The translations under genes were made by a program, and so were the position numbers. Shown in pieces: positions 11,540 to 23,914 of a stretch of DNA of 64,000 bases; position 1 is the first letter of the stretch; each line of letters opens with the position of its first letter. Where the stretch lies: assembly GCF_963169125.1 (NCBI RefSeq), contig NC_084793.1, positions 39,334,578 through 39,398,577 on the forward strand. Direction: 5' to 3'. This DNA comes from Humulus lupulus (lineage: Eukaryota; Streptophyta; Magnoliopsida; Rosales; Cannabaceae). The notes under the pieces are model-generated. The model worked only from the letters and a program-made list of their open reading frames with translations. It was not told the origin of the DNA and ran no database searches.

Positions 11540-13875
11540 TGTAACGCCCTGGCTACCCTAGAACAGTTACGGTGAACAGTGAACCGGAAATTTGACCCGC
11601 TACCCGAGTCCTTTGGTTAAAAACGTGATCTAAGTGTTATTATTGGGTTAAGGTGAAAAACCAGTAAAAAGGAAATGATATGTTTCATTAAGTAAATAAA
11701 ATGCTCATGAGCCTTTCAAAATGTCTACAAGTTGTTCATAATACAAAAGGGTCCCTATTGTAACAAATTTACAATCCCCGCCGACCTAAGCGGCAAAAAT
11801 AGGGTAAACCCTTAGTCCCTCTGAGAACTCCTTGACCGTGGTGGTCAAGCGGCCCAATATGTACACAACATCTCCCAAGCTCTCCACTCAGGGTTGGGTG
11901 AGCTTCTCCTTTCCTTTACCTACACCACACAGCACCCATGAGCCAAGGCCTAGCAAGAAAACACAATATAGCATGATATAATATCAACAATAGCCATAGT
12001 AATCGTTCAGGATCAACAGTCCAAGCAAATAGGTGACAATAGCCAAAAGTCACAATAATGAGCACAGCTCTCTCTAGCCATGTGACGATAGGGTCACCAG
12101 GGCTTAATTGATAAGTGGTTCTTTCATAAGTTTGATCAGGACAGGTGCATGGTGATTGGTCACCAACATAACCTTCCTCCCGACTCTAGAGTTGTAACTA
12201 TGGACAACGTCCCCTAGCCATGTGACAAACAGTCACCGGGGTCATATACCTTGGCTAAGTACATCTGGTCTTAGACCAGGCAAGCGCTTATAAGTTCTTC
12301 GACCCTAGGGTCGGTCCCGCATTAATGCCATAGAGCCATTCAATGCGTGTTCATCGACTTTAGAGTCGGTCCCTGACTAGTCAGTGCCATAAGCAAGTAA
12401 TCAGCGTTCACTAGCATTTAATATGTAATCCATGTCCACATATATCAACCAACATGCTTCAATAGCAAACCATGCATGTCATATATCTATACAGGGTGCA
12501 ACTGTATTCATACACTGTTTTCTTACCTCTGGTTCGAGTGAGAATTATTATATGGACGACCCCTGAGAACGATCAACCTTTAAATTCCTCGACGGTCACC
12601 TGATCATAACCAAAATATAGGATTCATCAATAAAAATGATAACTGAGGGTTCCCAAACCAAAACCTAGCCTCCGAGACATCAAACACTACCCAATCGGGT
12701 ACTAGGTTCAACCACGAGGCCTAAGGTTTGAATCCCCAAGCTAAAAACACCATTTTGGCTAAAATGACCTTAAGGGTCGCGGCCCTCCCCAGCTGCGCCG
12801 CGGTGCGCCTCCAGACAGAGAGGGCCTTCCCTGCCAGACGCCAAGGGCCGCGGCGCCCAGCCCAGACCAGGCAAAATGGCCGCACGCACCAGAAATTCTC
12901 CCATGTGTTTTTCCTCTAAAACCAGCCCTTCAAACCAACCCAAAACCTCCTCCAAACACCCATTTTAACCTCTAAACACCACCCATAACTCACCCTCATC
13001 AAAACCCAAACTTATCATCAATTAAAACCTCTTCAAATCCAATCTTCCAACAAGAATCAAAACTGAAAAACCAAAGAGAAAAACAGAGCACCACCTGAAT
13101 TTAGTGACTAGAACTCACCGTAAAACCAGCTTTGAACCTTCCTCAATAGCTAAACCAGGTCCACTAACTCAGCCCTTGGATTTCCTAGCTTGAATCCCCA
13201 CCTAGAGCTCAAGAACACCAAAGAAGAAAATAGAGAAGTGTGGTGTACAGGAAGGAGAAAGTCTCTTTGTTTTACTCTGTTAAATCCACAAGCTTCTACA
13301 ACCAGTAGCCAACCTAAGTCATATATATCCAAACCTAAATGACCAAAATACCCTTAAGTAATCAAAAGCTTCTCAAACTATTCTAAGGGTAAAATTGGTA
13401 CTTTCCACTTATCCCGTTAATCATAATTAACGCTTCCCAATTCCCGCCAATCTCAATAATCTCAAACATCAATAATTCATATCCCGTTACCCTAAAATCC
13501 CCGGTAACACTCTAATTACGAAAAACACCCCGAGACTCACCCCGAGCCCCGAGCTCAAACCTGTTATGACCAAATTGATAAATCATGTTTAAAGATCGTC
13601 TCATGCCGAGATACTCAAACCAATCCACATTATAATGTGGTCTCACAATATATCATTGACATGCAAACAAGTATACAATTATACCCTCAACGGGCCAAAT
13701 TACCAAAACACCCCTGTAAACAAATGTGGACTCACATGCATGCAGTTAACATCATATTATAATATAATTCTCATAAACATGCATAAAAACATTTAATGGC
13801 ATAATTAAGCAGTTATGGCCCTCCCGGCCTACTAATCCGGCCATTAAACCATAATAGGGAATCCGGGGCATTACA
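11540..13875 (-). repeat. 3' LTR (family B) of a Tekay/Del-like chromovirus fragment
   Basis: On the minus strand the LTR starts TGTAATGCCCCGGATTCCC at 13875 and ends AGGGCGTTACA at 11540, about 2.3 kb. Just upstream on the same strand lie a purine tract (GTAAGGAGGGGATAGT) and the end of pol, so this is a 3' LTR and fixes family B as Ty3-gypsy. It contains the family landmarks: ATGGGTGCTGTGTGGTG near 11935 (minus strand), repeated palindromic units, and a GC-rich block at 12770-12880. The left flank CATAG (11535-11539) has no clear partner on the right because the element's 5' part is missing. Confidence 0.85.
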
Positions 13876-13911
13876 ACTATCCCCTCCTTACAGAAATTTT
13901 GTCCTCGAAAT

Positions 13912-14200
13912 TTACCTGAACAACTCGGGATATTGACTCTGCATATCTGACTCCAGCTCCCAGGTCGCCTCCTCGACCTTGCTGTTCCTCCACAACACCT
14001 TAACCAAAGGTATTGTCTTATTCCTGAGGACTTTATCTTTCCTGTCAAGTATCTGAACAGGCTGCTCCTCAAAGGAGAGATCTGGCTCAAGCTCCAGATC
14101 TTCATAACTCAAAAACATATCTCTCATCAGATACATGCCTCCGAAGAGCAGATACATGGAACACATTATGCACGGCCGACAACGCCGGAGGCAAAGCTAG
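13912..14200 (-). pseudogene. Chromovirus pol C-terminus (integrase end and chromodomain-like tail), frameshifted
   Basis: Minus-strand translation from about 14197 gives ALPPALSAVHNVFHVS, the conserved end of chromovirus integrase. After a frameshift near 14115 it continues LSYEDLELEPDLSFEEQPVQ, then a chromodomain-like tail (KVLRNKTIPLVKVLWRN, EEATWELESDM, YPELF) ending just before the purine tract and LTR at 13875. Everything upstream (gag, protease, RT, RNase H, most of integrase) is absent. The left truncation falls at 14200, directly against the end of element C's 5' LTR. It is a dead fragment, useful mainly for classing the neighbouring LTRs. Confidence 0.85.
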
Positions 14201-14210
14201 CCTGTGACAA

Positions 14211-14229
14211 TTAGTATCAAAGCCAGGTT
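14211..14229 (+). other. Primer-binding site of element C
   Basis: TTAGTATCAAAGCCAGGTT lies one base after the LTR end GTGACA and resembles the plant initiator-Met tRNA primer site (TGGTATCAGAGC family). This fixes the element's plus orientation. Confidence 0.65.
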
Positions 14230-14371
14230 CATCTCAAGTAGGGGATGAACTTGGTTGGCCTATCCTAAAATGGATGTAGGCATACAGGAGGACCAAAAGG
14301 TCTGGATGCTTGAACAAATGTCGTTGAGCATTTTAGTCACCTAGAAAGGATCAGTAGGCTGAGACGGGATG

Positions 14372-17300
14372 TGTAACGCCCTGGTTACTCCAAGACCATA
14401 ACTGTGGACTTTAAACAGTGCTTAACTCGCTAAATGAGTCATTTGGTTATAAACATGCATCTAGGTGTTATTAATAGACCAGGGTGAAAATCTTGATTAA
14501 AAGGAATGAATATATTTTATTTAAAACAATAAACTATACATGGGCCCATAAAAAGTGTTTACAAAGTTATTTACAATCCAAAATGGTCATTACAGTATAA
14601 AAATTACAACCCGCCAACCTAAGCAGCAAAAATAGGGTTAACCCCTAGTTCCTTTGAGAAACACCTTGGCCATGGTGGTCAAGCGGCCGCATATGTACAC
14701 ATCGCCACCTAAGCTCTCCACTCAAGGCTGGGTGAGCTTTTCTTTTCCTTTACCTGCACCACATAGCACCCGTGAGCCAAGGCTCAGCAAGAAAACTTAT
14801 TAGTGCATGTATGTAATATCAATAAATGATTTTGGTAATCATTATGGGGCTTACAGCCCTAATCAGATAGTGAGTCACACTCTGGGGCTTCTCACCCTAA
14901 TCAGATAGATGACTAATAATATCTTTGGGGCTCTGCACCCTAATCAGATAGGTGACTAATAAGACATACTCTGAATAGATGACTAATGAGTCTATCTCTG
15001 GGGATCCGCTCCCTAAGCCATGCGACGTTTCAATCACCTGAGCCTTTTGGCCCTGACTCTACGTAACTAGCCTTTAGACTAGACAAGCACTTTTAGTTTT
15101 CTTCGAACTTGGGGTTGGTCAAGCATTTCATGCTCATGTTGATTAGATCTAATCATTTCGGCCTGTGTTAAACACATTAATGTCATTCTTGACTCTTAAG
15201 CCAACACCATAAAACCAGTGCTCAGTATCACCGTTGAACTTGACTAATAAGTCACAGCTTCACGATCAATACTAAACACCATTGCCATGCCTTGACTAAT
15301 AAGTCAGTGTCATACACAAATAAGAAAATATGTTATGCATTTAATATGCAATCAATGTCCATATATAGAGCACTCAACATGCTTCATCAATAACAATGCA
15401 TGTCACATATTGGGTGCAGTTTTCTTACCTCTGGTTCAAGCGTGAAATAATAAAAGAACGACCTTTGAGAACAATCGATCCTTAAGTCCCTTGGAAGTCA
15501 CCTAGTCATGACCAAATATGAAATCCCATTAATAAAAATAAATAATAAAAGGTTCATGGTCTAAACCCCACTCCCGGGGCCTCAAATCGTACTAAAACGG
15601 TTAGTAGATTTGATCTCGAGCCTTAGGAAATGAAAACCCGTGCTTAAACCTTATGAAAAACCCCTCCTGGCACAAAAGGAAGGGGCCGACCGCGACTTGA
15701 CCTAGTGGGTCACTGCGCGCCTGCAAGACAGAGAGCATCTGTCTAGGGTACCAGGGGCAGGCCACGACTTGGCTTAGTGGGTCACGCGCCTCCTTAACAG
15801 AGCCAAGGGGAGACTCTGGCTTGGGTCCAGGTCACGACTTGCATGAACTCGGTCTCGACTTGACCTAGGAAACCCAACTCCCTTGCCCATTTCTCAATTC
15901 AAACCAGCCTAAACCTTCATCAATTAAATCCCAAAATGACACCCAAGCATCAACACAATATATACACCAATTTAACAACAAATCATAAGCTTTAAACCAC
16001 CCAAAACAACAACACAAATCCAAATCCATGACCAAAACCTCAAGTTAAAGAACTAACCTTAAAACAGAGCAAAACCAGAAACTATAGCTGGAATCTTACC
16101 TTAAACACAAGTTTGAATCCCCTTCAATGGCTGATCACTAGCCTAAACCCTCAAGCTTTAATCTCCTAGCTTGAATCCTCAATCTCGCTTCAAAATTCCA
16201 ACCGAGAAGAAGAAGAAGAAATGATCGTGAGAGAGAAAAACAAACTGCTATGTTTTTGCCTTAAGCCTTAACCTTTATACAGCCCTCTAAGTTTAAACAT
16301 ATCCCATGGTTAAAAGACCAAAATGCCCCTAGGGTCAATTGATTCTTTTCAAGACTAGCAAGGGTAAAACTATCATTTCCCGCTTGTCTCGTTAATTATA
16401 ATTAATGTCCTCCAATTCCCGTTATTCCCAATATTCTCAAATAATAATTAAATCATATCCCGTTACTGTAATGCCTCGAATTTTCTAATAAGGTTTAGGA
16501 CCTTGATTAGGAGGCCGGGAGGGCCATAATTGATTTATTACGATATTAAATGATTATATGCATGTTTATGTGAATTATATTATAATATGATGATAAATGC
16601 ATGCATATGGGTTCATATTTCATTAGAAGGGCATTTTGGTAATTTGGCCTGTGGAGGGCGTGATTGTGTATTTTCGTGCATGTGGGTGAGTTATGAATGG
16701 TACCTCATTATATGTGGATATGCTCGAGCCTTTCGACATGAGACGATCAAGGAATGCAAGTTTTCGGTCTGGTCATAACAAGATTAAGTTCGGGGCTCGG
16801 GGTGAGTCTCGGGGTGATTTTAATGATTAGAACTTTACAGGGAATTAAAGGGTAACGGGAATTGGAGGGTGTTAATTATGATTAACGAAATAGGTGTGAA
16901 GGGACGATTGTGCCCTTGGTGGCTTTAGGTCTTTTCACCCTAAGTTTATAATTAGCCATTAGAAGGCTGTGGAAGTGAACCAAAAACAGAGCAAAGGTTA
17001 CTCTTCTCCCGTACCTATTTTTCCTTCTTTTTTTTCTCTGAAATTTCAAGCTCTTTTTGAGGAACCAAGCTGTGATAAGCTAGGGTTATACTCTACCATT
17101 GAAGAGGGTGTGTTGCTGAACTTGAGGTGAGTTTCTAGCCATAAGAACATTAGTTCTTGCTCTGTTTTTCCATTTGAGTTCCAGCTGGTTTTTGAGTTGG
17201 AAAGTTGGGAATTGATTGAAGTTTTGGCTAGGGTTCTTTGGGTTATGATGCCTAGGTTGTATGTAGATGATATATGGGTTCAATTGGGGGTTTAAATGAT

Positions 17301-19474
17301 GTTGGGAAGCTTTTGGTTTGGTTTAGAAATGGTGGAGTCGAAGGGAGAAGTTTATGGGCATCTTCAGGATGGAGGTAGCGCTACAGCACCCACAAGGGGG
17401 TGCTACAACACCCACAAAGGGGCGCTACAGCGCTACCCAGGGTGGCTTTGGGGCGATTTTGGTTCTGAGATGAGCGATGGGGCGCTAGGGGGGTAACGCT
17501 ACTGTGCTACCCTACTTCTTCAAATTTCCATTTTGAGTGTTTTTAAGGGTTTTTGGCTCGGGGTTTCAATTCCTTAAGGCCTGGGGTTGAATCTACTCAC
17601 CGTGTGGGTACATTTCGAGGTCCCGAGAGTGGGGTTTAAGTCAAGACCCTATTTTTGATGATTTTCATTAATCAGAGATTGTATTTGGTTATGACTAGGT
17701 GACCGCTAAGGGATTAAAGGATCGATCGTTCTCAAGAGTCGTTCTTGTTCTAATTCTCGCTCGAACCAGAGCTAAGAAAATTCCACCCTGTGTATATGAC
17801 ATGCATGGTTATTCTTGATGCATGTTGAATGTTTAAATGTGATGCATGTGATGCACGAGAAACATGTGATTAGGGCATGCCGTGAATATTGAATATGAGA
17901 TTGATCAGAGCTTGAGCCTTTATGTTTATGCATGATCCTAATTGTGCTGGAAATTGCTAAGTAAGCATGTTGAATGCCCTGTATTTGGATATTTGACATA
18001 TGATATATGTTTGGTATCATTGCTTACTTGTGTATGGCACTGACTAGTCACGGTCGGCACTGGTCGCGTATTACTGACCTAAGAGCCGGAAACGACATAA
18101 GCGTCATGAACGCAAGGCCGATAAAAGATTAGATCTAATCGATATCAGCGTTGAATGACTCTAGGAGCATTAATGCTGGACTGACCCTAAGGTCGATGAA
18201 AATTATAAGCGCTTAACTAGTCTAGGATTAGTTACTCAGAGCCGGGGCCAAAGGCCTAGGTGACGGTTTGTCACATGGCTAAGGAGCGGAATCCCATGGT
18301 TGTGACTCTATGGTCATGCGGTAGGTTATATTGGTGACTAGTTCATCGAACACCTATCTTGTTAATCTAGTGAAATGATCACTTATCTACAAAACCCCGG
18401 TGACCCTATCGTCGCATGGCTAATGGGAACAGAACCCACCTTGGTGACTTTTACAACTGTCACTCTTTTACTTAGGGCTATAAGCCCAGTTTGGTTACTA
18501 GAACCACCAGTGTTAAGTCACTTATTTGATTAGGATTGACTTGATAGTCATCCACTCAGGAGGGCAGGATTCCTTATCCTAGATACCCATCATTACGCAA
18601 ACTTATTTGCCTGCATGAATAGGGCTACATTTGCTAGGCATGTGCCTTATGATTTGATGACATGTTATTACTGTTCATGAGCATATTGAGTTTTCTTGCT
18701 GGGCTTCGGCTCACGGGTGCTATGTGGTGCAAGTAAAGGCAAAAGAAAGCTGGACCATCCTTGAGTTGGAGAGCTTAGGTGACGATGTGTACATATGCGG
18801 CTGGTCGACCGCCACGACCGAGGGTTGAAAGAGGAACTAGGGTTAAACCTTGTTTTGCCACTTAGATCGGCTGGTTGTAAATATTTTCTTGTAATAGACC
18901 TTTAAATTATATTTTTGGGATCCCAATGTATACCGTAAATGTTCTAATGAAACGTTATATCTTAACCAAAATTTTTAATCCCTAAACCGCTAATCATACT
19001 TAGTTACACGATTTTGGCCAAATGACTATATTAGCGAGTTTAGCCCTGTTTATAAGGCACACCGTAACGGTCCTTGGATTTTAGGGCGTTAGAATTACCC
19101 ATTCATTCCCACTAATGTACTAAGCATCAAATTACCTCCAGACTCACCCCGAGCCCGGTAAATTAGCCCGTTATGAACAAACCGCCAACTTGCATTCTAG
19201 GATCGTCTCATGCCGAATAGCTCGAACATATCCATATTATAATGTGGTCTCATCCATAAATCATCAACATGCACATAAATATATAGATATGCTCTTAACA
19301 GATCAAAATTACGAAAATGCCCTTCTAATAAGAAGTGGACCCACAAGCATGCAATTATCATCATGTCATCATATAATCATGCATTTAATCACGTAATTGC
19401 ATAATAAATCAATTATGGCCCCCTGGCCCCCTAATCCAAGCATTAAACCACATTAGGGAATTTGAGACATTACA
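14372..19474 (-). repeat. Solo LTR of family B, split by a nested solo LTR
   Basis: The plus-strand start TGTAACGCCCTGG and end GACATTACA are the reversed ends of a family B LTR. The flanks are a perfect five-base duplication GGATG at 14367-14371 and 19475-19479. Removing the nested element (16467-19093 plus its duplication) leaves about 2.47 kb, the family size, with no internal region, so it is a solo LTR from LTR-LTR recombination. It shows the usual family blocks: TTTCTTGCTGAGCC (14780, reversed), repeated CCCTAATCAGATAG units (14850-14960), and a GC-rich block with GTCACGACTTG (15660-15870). It sits in the leader of element C. Confidence 0.9.
16467..19093 (+). repeat. Nested solo LTR of family B
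   Basis: It begins TGTAATGCCTCGAATTTTC and ends AGGGCGTTAGA, where the expected terminal CA has become GA. The flanks are GTTAC (16462-16466) and ATTAC (19094-19098), a five-base duplication with one change. The host LTR resumes at 19099 exactly where it stopped, as judged from the chromovirus LTR at 11540-13875. At 2627 bp it is a full-length LTR without internal region. Its GC-rich variable block (17370-17510) is built of CGCTACAGCACCCAC-like repeats, unlike the GTCGCGACTTG blocks of the other copies. Confidence 0.9.
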
Positions 19475-21101
19475 GGATGAGACTTTGTTGCTCTTCTTCG
19501 TTGGAATAATGGACATCCTAGAGAGGGGGCGAGTTATGGTTGCTCTGAATCAAAGTTCAGTGATTATTGAAAGGCAACAACCACGTTCAATTTTCAAGGG
19601 GTGCTACAGAAGAATTGGAAATCATTGACAAGAGATGAGTTTTGATCGAGAGGTCAAGGTTGTATGTTTGGTTTATTAGTTCAGGTTTGCATGAGTGACA
19701 GTGTAAGTCGCATGAAATGCTGTTGCTGAAAAGGGAACTTGTACGCAAGAGTTTGTCAGATGCTTGTTAGTCACGACAGTGGTCGAGAGTGGACAACTTT
19801 GAGGAATCAGATAAAGAGGAGCATGGAATGCTTCAGTTTCTACTTGTGTGCCATAGGGCAACACATGGAGACCAAGGTGGCAATGGCTGCGATTGTCAGA
19901 GGATAGCCGTACTTGGAAGGGTTTGCATGTTATCTTGTTCTGAACCAAAAGGGAGGTACTGAGACAATTGAGTGGGATGTGTTTGCTCACAAAAATGTTA
20001 GCTAGTGTGAGCAACACTGAGCCATCGTGGGAGATGTTGAGTTGTGGAATGTATGCATCAAAGGCCAGCAAGGCCAAGTAGACTGCACGCAGTGGTCAGA
20101 ATGGAACTAGAGTTTCTTGAGTGCTGGAAAATTGTGTCAAGGAAACTTAGTATTGCAAGAGGGCTTAAGGAGGCAAGATGGTGCTAAAGTTTAAATGTGG
20201 GTCGGATAGCCTTGCTATTGGGACTTAGTGACCATAGGAGCCTAGAAAAGCTGAGAAGTTGCGCTAGAGTTTGTATGGGGGCAGAGGGTTGCATCGAGAG
20301 AAACTTAGTGCTTGCGAGATGATAGGATGGATCAGTTGGATAGCTATTTGGACAATGCATGCATAAGGGAATCAACAGTGCTTCTACATGAAGTAGTTGA
20401 CTCGAGAGTCGCATTCTGCGGGGTGCACTTCTAGATTTTTTTTTGTGGATGAAGAGTTGGGGCGGTCAGACATTCTTGTGTGTAGGCAAGTTGTCGAGGA
20501 CGCCAACAGTTGAAGTGGTGGAGAGACCTTCACGGTTCAAACATCAAAATAGCAGACCGATGTTCCATTACAAAAGCATCGAGATAAGTTATCATGGAGA
20601 TAGTTAGTTGTTAGGAATGTAAAGTCAAGGAGACTCAGAGACAAAGACAGAGCCAGTTACCTAGGGTGAAAGTCGTCAAGACTTAGGTGCTAAGGTTACA
20701 TCAGTGCAACGTTTGCCTATGGTGAAACTCAGCAGGACTTAGGTACTAAGGCAACGTAGAGATGTCGAGGGGCGAAGAGTCAGAATGACTGAGGCATTAG
20801 TTCAACATCATCTTCAAAAGTGATAAATGGAACGAGGGACCGCACGAGAGAAAGCGGTTAGCTTGTGAGCTATACCTTTAGAGGTACACCTCGAGAAGAG
20901 AATTTATTCCGAAGTTGAAGTGTGGGAGCCCACTAATTCATATGTTCAAAGGGTCAGGATGCGAGTGGGTCTGGTGACCAAGTGAAGTTGTAGATAGATA
21001 GTATGCATGGGCGTAGATTAAGACCAAGATTGGGCAGGTATTGCAGCATGTTATGGGACATGTTTAGTGGTTTATGGGGACATATGTTCTTGGGAACACA
21101 A
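19475..21101 (+). other. Internal region of element C, first part
   Basis: This continues the leader interrupted at 14371 and continues again at 25517 beyond CACTA-2. The reading frames are short on both strands and none shows gag, protease, RT or integrase motifs, so the region is regarded as non-coding. The sequence is moderately GC-rich with tag-like words (CTTAGGTGCTAAGG, CTTAGGTACTAAGG near 20680-20750). Confidence 0.6.
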
Positions 21102-21119
21102 CACTACTACAAAAATTGC

Positions 21120-21400
21120 ATGAGAAGTCGGTTTGGAACCAACCTCCCATGCAATGACTTACCATATAAACACATTGTAGGTCAGTTGGCGTCAAACCGA
21201 CTTATGATGTACAACATGGTAGGTCGGTTGTACAACCGACTTTTGGTGTACAACAAGGTAGGGTAGTTGTACAACCGACTTATGGTGTACAACATGGTAG
21301 GTCGGTTGTACAACCGACTTATAGTGTACAACATGGTAGATCGGTTGTCTAGCTGACCTGTGGCGTTTTGCATCACAACTCAGTTTATGTACAATCGACT
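21120..21400. repeat. CACTA-2 left sub-terminal repeat array
   Basis: About five repeats, roughly 40 bases apart, contain GGTCGGTTGTACAACCGACT, a perfect palindrome core, linked by TATGGTGTACAACATGGT. Some units carry substitutions (GGTAGGGTAGTTG, GATCGGTTGTCTAG). Sub-terminal repeats are the transposase-binding region in characterised CACTA elements; binding here is inferred. Confidence 0.8.
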
Positions 21401-23914
21401 TATGGTGTTCTGTTTTTTTTTTCATATTAACCTGCATTTTTTTCATATTAACTTGTAGGACAATCACACTATTGAAATCAAGCACCATATAAAATAGAAC
21501 CAATATAAAATTATTAAAATTACAAATAAAAAATACACTTAATATCACTAATACATATCAATAAATTTACAATCTTTAAATCTGTGAAAAATCAAACTCA
21601 AATATGTACAAATTTACAATATATATACAAATATAGAACACTCATACCTATACAAATTTACATACATAATACATTGTACAAATATATAAAACTTAGAATA
21701 AAAGATTGATGACCATAATAAATACCCAAACTCCAACCATAAGAAGCAGAGCAATGAACTTCATGACAACCACACACAGTCCCATAGACACCACAGATGC
21801 CAACACCATTCATTATTATGCCATTGAAAACTCCCATACCTAAAAAAATTGAAAAATTAATGATCAATACACAAAACAATAGTCTTTTCACTTAAATTTC
21901 ACAAAGATCTAAACTCAAGCAAAACACATTGCATAGAAATAGAAAAATCCCAAGTAGTTAGTACCTTCCAAGAACCACATACCTCCATTTATTATAGATA
22001 CTTTAACAATTTAGCATTGAGAACCAAAGACAACTAACAAAAAACACTACCAAATTAAGTGTTTTTTTTAAAATGCATATCCATTTTGAGACTTAGTTCA
22101 TCTCTAAACCAAAACTGTGAAACTATAAAATTAAAAGCATTCACATATTATTGAAGATTAGAACATTATTAATAATGGCATAGTAGATATTCAATATATT
22201 TATATTAAGTGCATTAACATATACTTCATTGAGAACCTCAAGCAAATTCAAAAGACTATATACAAGATGAAACTCCAATCGTTATATTGGCTACCTAAAA
22301 GACTGTAGCAAATAGACTTCCTTGCATGGGTGTTTAACAGTTTCATGGACTATGGCACAAACTACAATAAAATCATATTATATATGACATATCTACATGC
22401 ATTATCATTATTTACAAGATGTAAAAATAATTGATCATGAGCTAAAATACTTGCTTGAATTTTCTTTCTGCAATATAACAAATTAATACAAGGACATATC
22501 ATATATGGCATCAAATAAAAGTGTCACATATTCAAATAAAGTTCATCATATGCCTCAAATTATTGGTTAATAAAGTTATTTCTTCTAATCAATAATTTAT
22601 AGATCTGATACTGAATGTGAGAGATTTATTTATTAAAAAAAAAGACATATTATTTAAATTAAGCTATGTCACAAGATTAAGAGCTGCAACAAATTTAATC
22701 ACAACATTATAGCAATTTAATAATCCCTACAATACTTAATGGATAAATGAATGAATCAATCAAATGTATATACACCAAACCTTCATATGATTATATATAT
22801 GAATCAAGTGTACTAGCTTAAGTGTTTTCTTTCTATATATGCAGGTCTTTTATATGAAATTATGAAATCAAGATTTACTACCATATGAAATTGTTTTGCA
22901 TAAATCCACTCTCTTAAAAAATTCTAGAACCCAGCGGAAGCACATAGTGCAGAGACACTTTGGTCATGGTGAGGCATAAATAAATTGCCTAAAGGAATTT
23001 TTCAATTCTTAAATCTTAGAGAAGACCATAAACAATAGTAATACATAAAAACATAAACAGTGGGAGGGAGGGAGGGAGAAGAAAACCCCACATCGAGTAT
23101 GTTGAATTTCTCAGCTTAGCTATATTACACTAATTTAAGTGAATAATAATACCCAACTTTCAAAATATACATATATAGATATTTATATGTAATGACAACT
23201 AAATTGTTTCAAGAGGTTCTTCCATTCATAAATCGCAAAAAAAAAAAACAATAAAAAATGGTAGTACATATGAAATATAAACACAAATATATACGGAGAG
23301 AGAAATATGAAGACATCACCAGTGTAAACAAAGCAGCTATTTAGGTAGTTTTCGTCGACTCAATACTGCAAATCCCCAATCCAAGGGCTCTAAAAGTCGT
23401 TGTTGTCGCCATTAGAGAAACCTATGATGCGATTTTTTTTTAAACCTAGATACACCTGCTAATACACAAAACCCAGAATAACCCATTACTCAAAATCATA
23501 GATAAACCATAGTCAGACAAAAATAGAAACTTTATCAATAAAAAAATATTCAAAAACTAATTTGCATTAGATTGCTTCGTAACCCAAGCCCACCATCACC
23601 TGCGAAAAGCTCGAACCACCGCTGCTGAGAAGTCAAGACACCGTTGCCAGTCTCGCACCCATGCTTTGTACCGCAATTTCGTTGCCGTTAGAGGGCAAAA
23701 AGAGAAGAGAGAAGTCATGAGGTAGTAGAGAGAGACAGAGAATCGAAGAAAAGAGATTGAGGGGAAAGAAAAAGAAGAAACACTAAGAAGAAAAAAAAGG
23801 GTTCTCTCTCTTTTGGCACTTCATGTTTTCCCTCCACGCCTCTTTTTTTCATTTGGTTTAATCACATTTTTTTAATAGTGTATTAATAAATTATATATAT
23901 GTATTGTTTAATAT

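Noticed and set aside
19676..20414. Minus-strand ORFs of 133 and 76 codons in the interior of element C
   Set aside because: No retroelement or host domain is recognisable, codon pattern is not convincing, and they lie within a non-coding LTR element.
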